Shown: positions 11,051 to 22,912, numbered from the stretch's first letter. The stretch is DNA of 64,000 nucleotides from Talpa occidentalis (GCF_014898055.3 NW_023601322.1:74428740-74492739), one strand, 5' to 3'. Notes: generated by a model from the sequence alone, not told the origin. A program made the numbers and translations.

Positions 11051-13573
11051 CCATAATGCCTCCCTCTGTGCCCAACACCTGGCCACAGAGTAAATGATTG
11101 CTATCAGAATTTGTCAAGTAATCCATTTCCATGGCCTCAGTGGTCAAAAAGCACCACTGGGATACAACAGGAGAAAAAAGAAGCACATGCATGAAAATGA
11201 CAGGAGAAACTTTGCAGAGAAGCTGCAAAGAGAATTTCTCTGGACATGTTTTGGGAGCTTTGTGACAGTTTGGGAGCTTTGGCAATTTCCATAGTTTTGT
11301 CATGAGTTTCCACCCAAGGGACAGCATTTCCTTGGTTGCTGGGGCTGTGAGACCCATGCAGAATGCACAGAAGGCAATGATATAGTTGGCAGGCACAGCC
11401 CAAGGGCTTTTATAAGGTGCTCCTTTCAAAGAAAATTAGAGCCTTTGAACCCTACTGCAGTTTTCTCTGCCCCCGTTTTTCTGGTATCTGCAAGTTGACT
11501 GTCTCACCCCTCAGTCTTCAGCATGGTGGGTCAGCCCTCTCCATACCAGCAACAGCACTTTGCTCCCACGGTGGCTACTCTCTCTCTAGGGCCCGTGGCA
11601 CCGAACCTGCTGGCCTACCATACCACCTAGGGTCCATGGACAGTTTTAGCACACAGTTATGGTTTCTTCTCTTTGTGGACACTCCCATAGGTCTCACCTC
11701 TCCCTGTGAGCCTGCTGGTGAGAAGGGTCTGAGGAGTCTGTGAGGAGTTTACATTTCTCTGGTGAATCAAGAAGGCTGACAAGGGCAGGACTGCCAAGGG
11801 CACACCTGTACCTGGTGAGGAGCTGCTTTCCTGAGTACTAGGCCTCTCTGAGTCCTAAAGAGCACTGTGACCAACCTCATTGTCTCAGGCCAGGAAAGAC
11901 CTTTCCCTTCAGTTAAGTCTAATGCCTAGACTCCCAGGAGCTAGGTAAGGCCTCAGCCATTACTGTAACCAAGAATCATGGTGTAAAAAACCTCCTAGAA
12001 ACTTCTTATCTGAGGTGGAGACTTCAGATGGCAAGGCAATGGATGGGTAGGGCTCATCAGGGAAAGCCACGCTCTCTCTTTTTATGTGTGGCAGAAATTT
12101 CTGGGAAGTGGCTGCCCAGGGTGTGGCCCTTTTGTGCTGTGTCTGCATGGACTGCCTGGCCCAGAGGTGAGGGAACCAAGGCAGCACACACAGAGTCTGT
12201 CCTCTGTCCACTGGGCATCTCATTCAGCACTCCGGTTGGCCTCTGTGCCCCAGGACACTGGCCAGGAGCTCAGAGGTGAGTAGGGAAGATGAGGTCTGAA
12301 TCTCAAGAAGCAGGTGGTTGCTCATGGACTCTCTGACTTTGTTTTGCTGACACGTCCCCGCCCCTACTCCCACTCTGGGCTGGTTAGTTGGGGCAGAATT
12401 CTGTCTGGGATGATAGTTCCTCTTTAGAGTGCCTTGGGGCACAAGTCTAACTTTTGGCCCTCAGCCCCAGGTCAAATCCTCTGTGGGGCCCTGGGAGCTT
12501 ACTCTGCAGGCATTCGAGGGGATGCCTGAGCCCATCTGAGGAAACAAGTGGTTAGCCTAGGATGTAAGATTTGGGTCAGGACACCCGGGGAGAGGACAGA
12601 GCTGTCCTTCTCTGACCTCCCTCAGCAGTCACCTTGGAAAAATTCCATCTCTGCCTTGCTTAGGCTCCTGCTCTCTGCTCCCGCTCAAAGGCAACTGACA
12701 AGGAAGCAGGTGCACTGTTTACCAGGTGGCACCTGCCTATCTGCCAGAGGCAAAGTCCACCCTTGGTTCCAGCCCTGCCCTTTGAGCCAGCACTGTCCCT
12801 GCACCCTTTACTTTCCCCTGATCTCCATATACCCTCCCCAAGAGGAAGGGAAGGGGGAGTCTCTGTTAGCCAGCAGGGGGCACTGCTGTTACAAGGTCAG
12901 AGCTTCCAGAGGTCTGGGGCTGGGGCAGTCAAACTGTGAAGTCCTAGGCCCCCAGGACCTGGATGGACCTTGAGCTGGAGTGCATTCTGGTACTGCCAGA
13001 CAGCAAAGAGATGATGTGTTGATGGACATGCCCCATCTAGCAGTGGGAGCACCCTTATCCACCCTCCCCTACCTGTTGTGCCTACCCACCCAGAGTCCGA
13101 AGGGCAGGGCTGGGTCGGGCAATCTTGGTGCATGGTTTGAGGTTCTAACTGTGGCTACCGGGAACCTGAACATTCCTGGGGGCAGATTGTGACCTTTCTA
13201 CTGCCTGTCCTACTCTTTTTGCACTATACCCTTGCCCCTCCAGACTTATAACCTAGAATTAAAGCCAATGCCAAGAGTCTTGCCTTGGTTCTGGCTATGG
13301 GTATAAATGCCCCATGGGCAATTTATAGGTTGTTCCTATAATTCTCCCAGAATGAGGGCCCAGGGAAGGCCTTGGAGGAATCCTGCTCCAATCCATCCCA
13401 CATCCTGGACATCCCCAAATCCTGACCTCTAAGACTGCTCTCAAGTATGCCTTACTTTTCCATCCCCTACAGCCACAGCATGAACCCACCTGGTCACTTG
13501 AGTTGTCTGTCTTCATGGGCCCTACCTCTAATACACAGCAGGGTCCCAGACTAGAATGAGGCAACTAGTCCTC
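11051..13573. other. Gene-free unique flank
   Basis: Mostly unique, moderately GC-rich. It includes the full CTCF-core match at 12870. Open frames of 80-140 codons on both strands overlap each other and show no recognisable domain. An ATTAAA near 13258 follows a GC-rich block, but no transcript can be supported. Confidence 0.5.
12870..12883 (+). promoter_or_regulatory. Full match to the CTCF core motif
   Basis: CCAGCAGGGGGCAC agrees at all 14 positions with CCASYAGRKGGCRS, in unique sequence about 10 kb upstream of IRF1. It points in the opposite direction to the site at 5853. Confidence 0.6.
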
Positions 13574-13586
13574 TGGGGGGAAATTT

Positions 13587-13860
13587 TTTTTTAAAGATTT
13601 ATTTATTTATGCTTACAAGAACTGGGGGACAGGCCAGAGGTGTGGGGGTGGTGGTGAGAGAATTCACCAGAGACAGAGTGGGGAACAGAACAGGCAGATT
13701 GACTGAAATACACTGCTGAGAAGAGCAGCAGGCGGGACAGGAGAGGCCTGCTGGGCTACGTGGGTTGCTCCCTGGCCAGCAGAGGATTAAACTAGTGCTG
13801 CAGAGGTTGCTGATAGCTTCATAGTGCTGTGCTTAGCCCCTTGTGCCACCAGGGAGGTCC
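13587..13860 (-). mobile_element. tRNA-derived SINE copy 11
   Basis: Reversed SINE flanked by GGGGGGAAATTT-like repeats (TGGGGGGAAATTT before, TGGGGGGCAAAATTT after). It is the last SINE before a long SINE-poor stretch around IRF1. Confidence 0.92.
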
Positions 13861-13875
13861 TGGGGGGCAAAATTT

Positions 13876-15160
13876 AAAGAGGCACTCACTTTCAGGACCA
13901 TGCAAGAACAGACTTGGCCCTAAGAGTTAGAGCCTCCTTAAGTTTTATGGCCAACAAAACTGCTGGCCTTATTCCTAGTCCTGCCCTGGCGTACCACAGG
14001 CTACATCTTCCAGGCAGCCACAAAAAGTTTTCTAAAGCATGCATTAGACTCCCAGTTATCCTCACAGGGCCTGCCCTAGAATTTACTTCAAGAAACTTCA
14101 GATGACGGACCCTAGTTCTCCAGAGGAGAGCAAATATGGATCCTGCCCCAGAGGGTGCCCTGTCTACCAGGATAAAATGCAGGATAAAGTGTAGACTCTG
14201 AGTAGAGGACACTCCAGCTTCTCCACAGTGCACTGCCTTCCCCCATAGCTCTCCAGCCGCAGCCACACAAAATTACACCACAAGCAGGACCTGTCCTGTA
14301 CTTCTGAGCCTCCAGGCTTTTCCTTGTGCACTTTCTGCTCCCTTTTAGTCTGTCTTATTAAACTTTGACTCAAGTCAAGTCCTGCTGAAGGTCACCTCCT
14401 CGGAGTAGAGGTCTGTGAACATTGGCTGAGGTAAACTGTTCCTGACATTTGTTTCAGAAATCAGCATCTCTGCCCTTTTGCCTCCCATTCCAGGTATGAC
14501 ACGCATGTCATTCTGCAATCAGAGCACACTTATTAAGTGCCTACAATTGCGAGAAGGGTGCTGGGTACTGGGGAGGTGGTTTTGAGTGTAACACCCATCT
14601 TCTGCCTTGGAGAGTTCACATGCAGGTCAACGGAAGGGCGCCATCTGCTCACTTGAGTCCTGTGCAGGATCTGCACAAGTCCAGAGCTGAATAACACCCT
14701 GGGGTGTTCCTCAGGCTTCAGCCTTTTGGAGTTACATCTCCACCAAAAGCAAAATGATACATGTGTGCTCCAGCCCACAAGGCTGTAGGAAGCCCTCTCC
14801 AGCATTCAGGAGGGTTATCAAGGAAGGGAGAAAGGCTTTTGTTTCTTGGAGGCTTCCTGGTTCAGAACCCAATCTCCCTGGTCCACTTTGTCTGCCAGTA
14901 TGGACTCAGTCATCTGAAATAGTCCCAGAGCACCACATCACACTGGATTTCTGGCTTGGTGACATTCACTGTCTCTTGTCACCCACCAAATTGGAGAGAA
15001 GTCATGCCTTCTTCCAGACCATCTGGTAGATGGGTCTCTGCTGACCCTTCCCCCTGCTGCCAGTCAATTGGTCAGTCACTCAACAGATGTTTTCCTCAAG
15101 ACTTAGTCATACAGAGAAAGAACTGGAAACAATCAGGTCCTATCTAAACTGAGTACCTCT
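13876..15160. other. Gene-free unique flank
   Basis: No recognisable gene. A repeat fragment around 14520-14620 resembles the unassigned ancient family at 45,470. Confidence 0.4.
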
Positions 15161-15600
15161 GAAATAACTTAAGTGCCCAGTGATATTTAAGAAGACCTGG
15201 TATGTATACACTAGTCATCTACAAAAAAAGGATGAAATCTTGCCATTTGAGACAGCATGGATACAACTGGAGGGGATTATGCTAGACAAAATAAATCAGG
15301 AGGAAAAAGACAAATACTGGATGAATTCACCCATATGTAAAGAAACAAAGCAAAAGAATGATAAAATTAAGCGAAAACAAACCCTTGAAATCTGACTGCA
15401 GAACTAAGGCTATGGGGGGCAGGGAGGGGGGATATGAGCAAGGCAGGGAGGGGACCTAATGGACTATGGTGGGGGATGCTTTGGCATGGTGTGGTAACAT
15501 AGATCTTAAGCAGTATGAACTCATTTCTCTAAATCATATACAGTGTTGTAAACCAACTGTACCTCACTGAAAAAGTGATACAACTAAAAAATAATAATAT
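15160..15600 (+). mobile_element. LINE-1 3' end
   Basis: Truncated L1: last part of ORF2 (CATTTGAGACAGCATGGATA) then a G-rich 3'UTR (GGGGGGCAGGGAGGGGGGAT near 15415, a typical L1 quadruplex tract) and an AT-rich end near 15595. 5'-truncated. Confidence 0.8.
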
Positions 15601-17430
15601 GAATTCTTTTGTGGATCTGTGTTCCAGGAGAGGAAAAGAGCACCCACCTGATATTAACAGCCCCTTGCCCTTGTTCCATGGCTGGGTGTCACTTGCCTCT
15701 GGACAACCAGTCCCTGCGGCAATCAGAGGGGCTGTACATGTGAGCAGGGTGAAGGGAAGGGGGGCAGAGGTCCCCTTGGAAAGTCAGAACTACAGTGCAG
15801 GGAAGACATGTCCCTCTCTCTCTCCCTTTGGGATCCATGAGTTTCTGTGGAAATTGTTTCGTTGCCAAGACCACCAGAGGGGAAATGTCCATTCCATTAA
15901 GACAATGTGACTGCATCGCCCACCCATGCCACACTGGCTCTTAGGGCACCACTGTGCTCAATCAAGGCTGATTCCTAAGGTAGCAAACTGGACAGAGCAT
16001 CCATGGGCCACCCTGTTCTTCTCCCTGCTTTCTCCATGACTGTGCCTATAACGTAGCACTTGCTGAGTCCAAGCTCCAAAGACATATTCCTGTTGATATT
16101 TTCTGGCTTAAGCTACATCTGCTGTTTCTGAAATGTGACTTCAACTGGAACCCAACACAGATGATCTGAAGACCAGGGCATCTCCCAAGTCAAATTTATG
16201 GGCTTGTCAGGGTTAGGATCCCTGCCTCACAGATACTATTGATATTTGGATGAGGTGGAGGGCCAGCATAAATAGGTCCAGCTTTGGGCCACAGGAGAGA
16301 AAGGCAACAATAAAGTCTTTGGTCTGGGACTCACTAAACTGCTGTCATGGTCTCTGGGCCCCTCAGGGGCACCCCCTCTATGTCCTGAGCCTCATTCCCA
16401 GGGCAACCCCTGGAGTCGGGATTCCCAGGATGAGTCACTAGGGTCACCAGGGGTTGTGCTCACAGCACAAGATCCATTCTTGCAGCACTTGGAGTTTCCC
16501 TGGCTCCCTCCCAGGCCAGCCACCCTGATTCTGAGCCTAGGTCAGAGGAAGTCAGTGCTGTGCTGGACAAGGGATGCTGCCTGCCTGTCCCTCCACTGAC
16601 CAGCTGGCTGCCTCCAGAATGGTCCCCACTGCTTCCTGCCCCACCCCAGCTCATCTGGACTGATGGAACTCTACTTAATTTGTCTTTCCAAGAGCCATGG
16701 CCTCAGGGTGAAAAGAAAGGAGACCCCTACCATACAGTTAGAGTCTTGAAAGCAAAAATTTAGGAGTCACAGGCTGGCAGGTGACACTGCCCACCCTGTC
16801 ACCAGTTACTAGTTTGGGTTGAAGAAGTTAGGGAGGGCCTGGTTTCTGTCTCACCATCCCTAACTCCCAGTCTCTCTGATCCAGGTCCAACCCACAGTCA
16901 TCTCTGGCCTGAGCTGCAAGCCCTGGGGAGTGAAGGAAGTAGCTAACCCCCAAAGCTCACATTCCTCTGTGATGACTACAGTGCTCACAGTCCACGCACC
17001 CCATCTGGAGGGCAGTTCTCGAGAGCTACAGGGGACTCCCCCCAGAAGTAACTGAGGCCTCCTTTACAGAGCGGGGAGCATCAGTGGGACCTGGCTATGT
17101 GGGGTGTCAAAAGAGGTGGGGGTGGTGGGTGAAGTCCTAAGACTCACCCCAGATACCTCTGACTCCATTTCTTCACTCAGTCACTGGGACGCCCTTGGGG
17201 TTACCCCATTCTAAGCCCAGGGGGGCCCAGGAGGCTGGAAAGGGCCGTCAGGGCTGCACCCTTAAGGGGCTCCAAGTAATACAGGAGAAATCCTCCAATA
17301 AACACAATAAAAGTCCACCGGGGGAATCATTTCAGTAATAATAACTACGAAGGCAATAAAATTGGATGTGGCAAGCGGTGAGTGGTCCAAGGCGGACCTC
17401 GGCCATTTGAGGGGTCCTCCCGGGTCCTCA
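15600..17430. other. Gene-free unique flank
   Basis: Unique sequence leading into the upstream CpG island. At 16250-16320 an LTR-like arrangement (CATAAATAGG, then AATAAAGTCTTT) is visible but cannot be assigned to a family. Confidence 0.4.
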
Positions 17431-17729
17431 GACTCCACCTGCTCGCGAGTTGCCCCCCTTCTCCCTGGGTGTGCAGCCCCCACACACGCCCCCGCCACGC
17501 CCCCTCGAGTGAGCACCGCGACGGGGCCGGGGGCAGATCACTTAGGTGGGGCTTTTCCGGGCTCGGTTTTCCCCGGCTCCCGCTGGAACTTCCAGCGGGC
17601 CGCGGGCCCGCGACACTGGACGCCCGCCCGTCCTCCCCTCCCGCCGCCCGGCCCCCGCCGCCCCCCGCCGCCGCCCGCCGCCCGCCGCCCGCACCCCGGC
17701 GCTGCGCGAACTCTGCGCTCCCGGCGCGG

Positions 17730-17738
17730 TTCCCGGAA
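17730..17738 (+). promoter_or_regulatory. Perfect GAS/STAT motif in the upstream CpG island
   Basis: TTCCCGGAA matches the optimal STAT1 palindrome TTCC(C/G)GGAA. It lies 35 bp before an ISRE. A single GAS match is common by chance in 64 kb; the pairing inside a CpG island is what raises confidence. Confidence 0.55.
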
Positions 17739-17773
17739 ACTCCTCGATTTCCCTGTGGCCGCCGCGTTTGCAA

Positions 17774-17785
17774 GAAACCGAAACC
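17774..17785 (+). promoter_or_regulatory. ISRE/IRF element in the upstream CpG island
   Basis: GAAACCGAAACC, preceded by AA, fits the ISRE consensus (GAAANNGAAAC) except for the last base. IRF1 itself, IRF9-ISGF3 or other IRFs could bind, which suggests feedback on the locus. Confidence 0.6.
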
Positions 17786-18259
17786 CAGGCCCCGCCCCTC
17801 GGCCCCGCTCCGCGGAACCTGGCCCCACGGGGGCTGAACCCCACCGGCGGCCGGCCGGGACCCCCGCCGCTCCCCCGGCGCCAGGCTTCACCCGCGCGGC
17901 CGCGCCCCCCGACGCGCGCCTCCCCGGAGGGTGCCGCGGGTCCAACCCTGGGCGCTCAGGCTGCGGCGGATGGCGGAGTTGAGCCGGCCTTCCCCTGCAG
18001 CAAGTGGAGGTGGGCGCCATGTCTGTGCGCCTACTGTGTGCCCGCCAAACCCGGGGGCCGAGAAGCTCGGGCGGGGGCATTTGCAAAGACCTCTGCACCA
18101 CGAGTGCTGCTAGCTTCATCTCCCGGGGCTGGGTCCGAGATAATGGGCACGGAGAAGTGTAGCGACTTGCGCGGGGACACACAGCCTGTAGGGTGGCGCG
18201 GGGTGCAAACCCTTGGCCTACGGCGGGGGAAGGAGGAGGAAGTGCTTTGCGCCCCGGGC

Positions 18260-18267
18260 AGGTGAGC
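18260..18267 (+). other. Candidate 5' splice site in the upstream CpG island
   Basis: CAG followed by GTGAGC (exon would end at 18261) is a strong donor consensus on the strand of IRF1. It could belong to an alternative first exon or a non-coding transcript. No matching acceptor was identified other than those of IRF1 itself. Confidence 0.3.
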
Positions 18268-18749
18268 CGCCTGGCACCCGCGGAGGAGCCAGCTGCGGAG
18301 CGGGGAGGGCCGGCCCCGGGCTGCCACCTGGGCGGAGCGGCTGGGAGGCTTTGCTTTCCTCGGCTCTCCCTCCCTTTCCAGGAAACCGGCCAACCCGGAG
18401 ACTGCCGTTCACCCTGATTCCCCCCAGCCAGGAATGTGGAAGTTGGCCTGAAGGGCTTGTGCCCCCTCCGCTTCAAACACACACCCAGCTCTGGGGCAGC
18501 GCCAGCGTGGGTCACAGGGAGTCGAGGGGCTCCAGATCAGGACACGAATTCCCAGGGCGAGGCAGGGATGCTGCTGCCCCCATAAAGTCCAGAAGCTTGA
18601 CCGGGGCGCACCGAGCAAAGCAGCGGACGACAGCGGGCGCAGGCTGTTCCGCAGACCCCGTTCGCGCGGGGGCGGAGGGTGCTGTTCTGGTCGTGGGTCT
18701 GGGCCGCCCTGCCTGGCCCGAGAGCCCCACCCCTCCTCCGGGCCCCGCG

Positions 18750-20085
18750 GGGCGAAGGGAGAGCTGAGGCCTCTTTCCTCCCAACGCAGTGTTTATAAGA
18801 AATGAAACTGCACAGGGCATCAGCGGCAGCCCACACTGACACCCGGCTCCCCCTCCGGGGTTCCGGAATAGCCCACAACGCTGGAGCAATTCCTCGGCTC
18901 ACCCCTCATCGCCGGACCCCCTCGTGCTTTCCCAGCCAGCTGCAGCCTCCCACTCTGCATTTGGGATTTTTTTTTTTTAACTGCACATTTATTCTGCTGT
19001 GTCATACAGCCTTTTTGCCAGAGCTGTGAGAGGGGAGGGCCTAGTCTCCTGCTCCAGCATATCCCCCTGGGCCCAAATCTGGATTTCGTCCAAAGCAGGA
19101 GTACAATTCATATTTGTCGAATGAATTAAGAAATTACTTTCTTTCCCTTCAACTAGGCTCTTTTCAAGCAGAGTGATGATGTTTGATACTATGTTTAAGC
19201 TTTAGGATGCTTTCAGATGACTTTATGCATTAGGACTACCTGCCTCCGTAGGTATGTTGTGAAAAATACATGGCTGGAAGGGGCTTTGAGCATCTCAGAG
19301 AACCTACCCTCTAGACATGGAGGGCTGGGCTAGCATACAGGGGTTTTGAGGGCTTTGGGGACTGTGGCCTTCTCTGTGAGTAGCAGATCCCACAGGAGCC
19401 CAGGCTGCCCTCTCAAAACTTAGTGAAAGCCTCTAAGTCTTCCGAGAGCCTGAGGGAGGGAGCTGGGTACAGGATCTGCTCCTTTCGGGAAGAGGCTTTC
19501 ACAGGGGATGATATTGCCCCAGCATCTGATTGCCGAAGTTATGTAAAACACAAAAAAACAAAGACCCCTGCCAGACCCCTTCCGCCAGCCTCTCAGAGCC
19601 TAATACAGAGAACCTACACAACAAATTTACCCTGACTGAGGGACAGTTCAGATGGCAGGTATCCTATGAGTGAGATCCTGCTCCAGAGCTAGCCCCTAGC
19701 TAACTTCAGCTACAGGTATGACGAACACACTCAGGTCTCTTGCAGAAAAATGTGGACTCTGTTTATAGGAAGGTTGTAAATGGAGAAAAGTAACACAATG
19801 AAAAGTTAAGGGCTGGGGAAGCGAGGAGGGAAGGAGCTTCTGGTTGGCTGCTTAGGGGATACTTCATAGAAGCCCAGGTATTTGCTGAAATTGAATGGGG
19901 CGGGGTAGGAGCGGGAAATTCAGATCAAAAGAGGTATTGTTAAGGATCCTGGGAAAACAGGGATAAGGAGCAATTGGAAGGAGCAAAGATATGAAGGAAC
20001 AGAAATGCAATAAATGTTTATGCATTACTGTTGATGTCATCTGACTAATATTTTGCTGTTTAGAAGAGAGTTTGTTGGTCTATTC
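18750..20085. other. Gene-free unique flank between the CpG islands
   Basis: Unique sequence with no repeat or exon that I can support. Confidence 0.4.
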
Positions 20086-20260
20086 ATTTCAGTCTCACAT
20101 TTAGGAGAGATAGGCAGAGAAGCTTTGTTTTACAGATGAAAAAACTAAGACTCAGGGAGGGACAGCAACTGCCCCAAGTTCACACTTGAGCAAGTGGCAA
20201 AAGTATGATGCTTTCATACTCAAATCCTATGTTCTCTTTCCAATACCCTCTAGTTACCCC
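20085..20260 (-). mobile_element. MIR element
   Basis: Reversed MIR: TTTTACAGATGAAAAAACTA, CTCAGGGAGGG, then loss of identity near CAAATCCTATG. Ancient tRNA-SINE relic. Confidence 0.65.
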
Positions 20261-20889
20261 CAGGTATAGGAGATCTGTGGGAGAGAAGGCTGGAATGAGA
20301 CCCTGTCTGGGATCAAACTACGCAGCAAATTGAATGTGGGCCTGAGTCTGGAAGAACTCCGAAGGCTCCTGATGGACCTGAATGTTAGGGAGATCATCTC
20401 AGTGCAGGGGAGGAAGAACCAGAAGACGGGGTAAGGCCAAGACAGGTGGAGGAAGGAAAAGATTTACCAGGAAGGGAGCTGGAATTTGGAAAAGAAATCT
20501 GCTGGGGTCAATATGGAAATGGGGGAAGGTGAAGTGATCCGCTTATGTGTGTGAATCTGTGGATGGGTTTGTAGGAGTGTCCAGAAAGCAGTCAGAGCTT
20601 GGGTTTGGAGATCATCTGTCTAGAGCAGAAGACTGGAATTACAGATGATGAGTATTTTGAGTTAGAAAGGAGAACGGACCAGTCCTACTGAAAAGGGGCT
20701 ACGGAAGCCTCTCTATGTTCTGCTTGGCAGATGTATGATACATCTTAGAATGGGATTCAGCAAAAATAGCCACCCCTACCAAACTTGGTACTTAAGTAAG
20801 GTTTAGCTTTATTTTTACTTAGAGTACCCCCAATCATGATAAGCATAATCTTATGGGTTTCAAGATAAAATAAGAATCCCTAAAGTTAA

Positions 20890-21220
20890 AAGTAAAAAAA
20901 AAAAAAAATCAAAGAAAACTTCAAAGATGTAAAGGACAATTTCATCTGTAAATCCTAACATTGGGGAATTTTTCCGAAGCAAAAATTTATTGATGCACCA
21001 AAGATTTAGCTACAGAGTATATTATGAAAAAATGGAAATAACCTAAATGTCCTACAATTGGGGATTAATTGGGTAAATTTTTATTTATCCTTTATGATAG
21101 AATAATACGGACCCATTACAAATGGTATTTCAGAAGTACATTTCATGATGGAAAGATGCTCATTATGGAACCATATATGTACATACAGATGATTATCTGT
21201 AAATTGGAAAAAAAATTTTG
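20890..21220 (+). mobile_element. Old LINE-1 3' fragment
   Basis: Matches the L1 3' ORF2 pattern (AAAATGGAAATAACCTAAAT, then ATAGAATAATACGGACCCAT), eroded, no frame. Confidence 0.65.
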
Positions 21221-22690
21221 TTTTAACACAGTTTTTATGGTCTCCTGTTGCTTTGCAGGGTCATTTTGGTCAATTTTTCAGACCACATGCAATGCAAACT
21301 TCCTCTCCCTAATCTCATTCTGAATTTTCCAGTTGCTATGTCAGGTTCTGGGGACAGGATGAGCATCCATTTATGGCAGAGAGAACTGAATACACAACTC
21401 ATGAGCTACTTGTTTTCTGCTCTTCTTGCTCAGAAAGTCTCTGTTCCCACTCCCATCTGTCACTTAAGGCACCCCAACTGTTTCTCCCCTTCCAGGTGCA
21501 TCAGCACCTAGCTAGGATCCTTCCTCCCAGTTCCTTCTGCCCCTTTGCCTCTCCAAGGTCCTATACCCACCACTATCAGGGAGACAGCTCTGACCCATTT
21601 CTGTTGGTCTCCCTGAGATTCTGGCGCCCCAGAATTGAATTAACCCATCCATTTTCTCTGTGGGAAGGAGACAGAGAGACTGACAGCTGAATGCTGCACC
21701 AATGTATCTATTTACAACCTTCGTCATTACAACTGGGTACTTCTGTGAGGGGACAACTGGTGTGAAAGGACTGACACACTAACCTGGCCTGGAAGGGTTA
21801 CTGACTTTTGAGTCAGTAGCTTTGGGGAGGTGAAGAAGGGAGCACAGAGTCCAGTCTCTAGGAATACAAGTAAGGCAAGGCCTATCACCAGCACGAGAGT
21901 TAAGTAGCTGCCCTTTCTAAGGGACCTGGATCCTCAACCTTTTGACCAGCCCTAAAAAATTCCCCATTCTCCCCAGCATCTCTCTGGACTGCTCTGAGTA
22001 CCTAAAGACAACACCAATGCTGCCATGGAGGAGATCCCATCCCAAGAAGGTGGCCCAAGGCAGGAGTGCTGGAAGTGACCAAGGCTATCCCCAATCCATG
22101 CCAGTTCAGCAGTCCTAGTTCCTCTGAATCCTTTCTTCCTTTCCCTAAAGGCAGATGTGGGGCAATCCCAAGGATGCAATCTCTGGTTACAGTATCTGCT
22201 GCCCAAGTGGCGCATGGTGCTTTATAGTCATCACTTCTCTCTACCACCCTAAGCCAGCAAGATAGGGCGTTTTATTTGCAGTTGAGGAAACTAGTTCCAA
22301 GCCTCTTCTGGCTGAGCCTGGACACTCCTCTCCGCTGCCGCTGCCGGCAGCCCCAGGCACCTCCCCAGGAAGGGTAGGCTTTCCTTTACTTCCCCAGCAC
22401 AGGTGAGTGACTGAGGATGGGTCACCCCCAGACACTGGTAGTGTGTGAGCCAAAAGCCTGGCTCAATGACACCTCATTAGCAGACTTGAGAAACCAGGCT
22501 GGTTTTCGGGGATTCGACGTAGGTATCCGTTCCGAAGAGGGTGGCAGGTGCCTGGTGAGATACTCTCACCTGAGAGAGGTCCCCACTGCTGGAGAGGCGG
22601 GGTGAGGAGATGGTGCCTGGAGCTAGCAGGCTAGCCGAATAAGGAGGGGAGTCACTGCAGGTCGGGGGCGTTCGGCTTTCCAGGACAATC
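21220..22690. other. Gene-free sequence upstream of the IRF1 promoter
   Basis: Unique sequence rising in GC content towards the IRF1 island. No upstream exon recognised. Confidence 0.4.
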
Positions 22691-22834
22691 TCCCGGGCGA
22701 GCCGGTGTGGGGGTGGAATGGGAGCGGGCGGGGCGGGCCCGCGGTCGCCCCGGGGCGGCGGCGACTGCCGGAGGGGGTGGGGAAGAGCAGCCGCCTTGTA
22801 CTTCCCCTTCGCCACTAGCTCTACAACAGCCTGA

Positions 22835-22845
22835 TTTCCCCGAAA
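22835..22845 (+). promoter_or_regulatory. GAS element (STAT1 site) of the IRF1 promoter
   Basis: TTTCCCCGAAA fits TTCNNNGAA and is the well-known interferon-gamma activation site of IRF1, about 125 bp upstream of the inferred start site. Binding of STAT1 dimers here drives rapid induction (known for the human and mouse genes). Confidence 0.93.
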
Positions 22846-22862
22846 TGATGAGGCAGCGCCGG

Positions 22863-22867
22863 CCAAT
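22863..22867 (+). promoter_or_regulatory. CCAAT box
   Basis: GGCCAATGG about 95 bp upstream of the inferred IRF1 start, between the GAS and the GC box; NF-Y type site by position and context. Confidence 0.7.
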
Positions 22868-22891
22868 GGACGCCCTTGCAGCCCTCCAGGA

Positions 22892-22899
22892 GGCGGGGC
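22892..22899 (+). promoter_or_regulatory. GC box (Sp1-type)
   Basis: GGCGGGGC about 65 bp upstream of the inferred start, typical of the TATA-less IRF1 promoter. Confidence 0.7.
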
Positions 22900-22912
22900 C
22901 GGCTCTGGGCTC

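Larger units (their letters stand above)
17430..18745. promoter_or_regulatory. Second CpG island about 5 kb upstream of IRF1
   Basis: About 1.3 kb of very CpG-rich sequence inside otherwise ordinary flank, so an unmethylated promoter or enhancer is likely. It contains a perfect GAS (17730), an ISRE (17774), a 17-bp ETS-like palindrome (17581-17597) and a consensus 5' splice site on the + strand at 18262. The long open frames here (up to about 325 codons on the - strand) are proline/arginine/glycine-rich and overlap frames on the other strand, as expected from GC-rich DNA. I recognise no protein. Confidence 0.8.

Noticed and set aside
17548..17558. GGGGCTTTTCC as a kappa-B site in the upstream island
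   Set aside because: Spacing and the fourth base do not fit the kappa-B consensus; too weak to list.
17362..18515. Long open frames (206-325 codons) on both strands of the upstream CpG island
   Set aside because: Pro/Arg/Gly/Ala-rich, overlapping in several frames on both strands; stop codons are rare in GC-rich DNA. No recognised domain.
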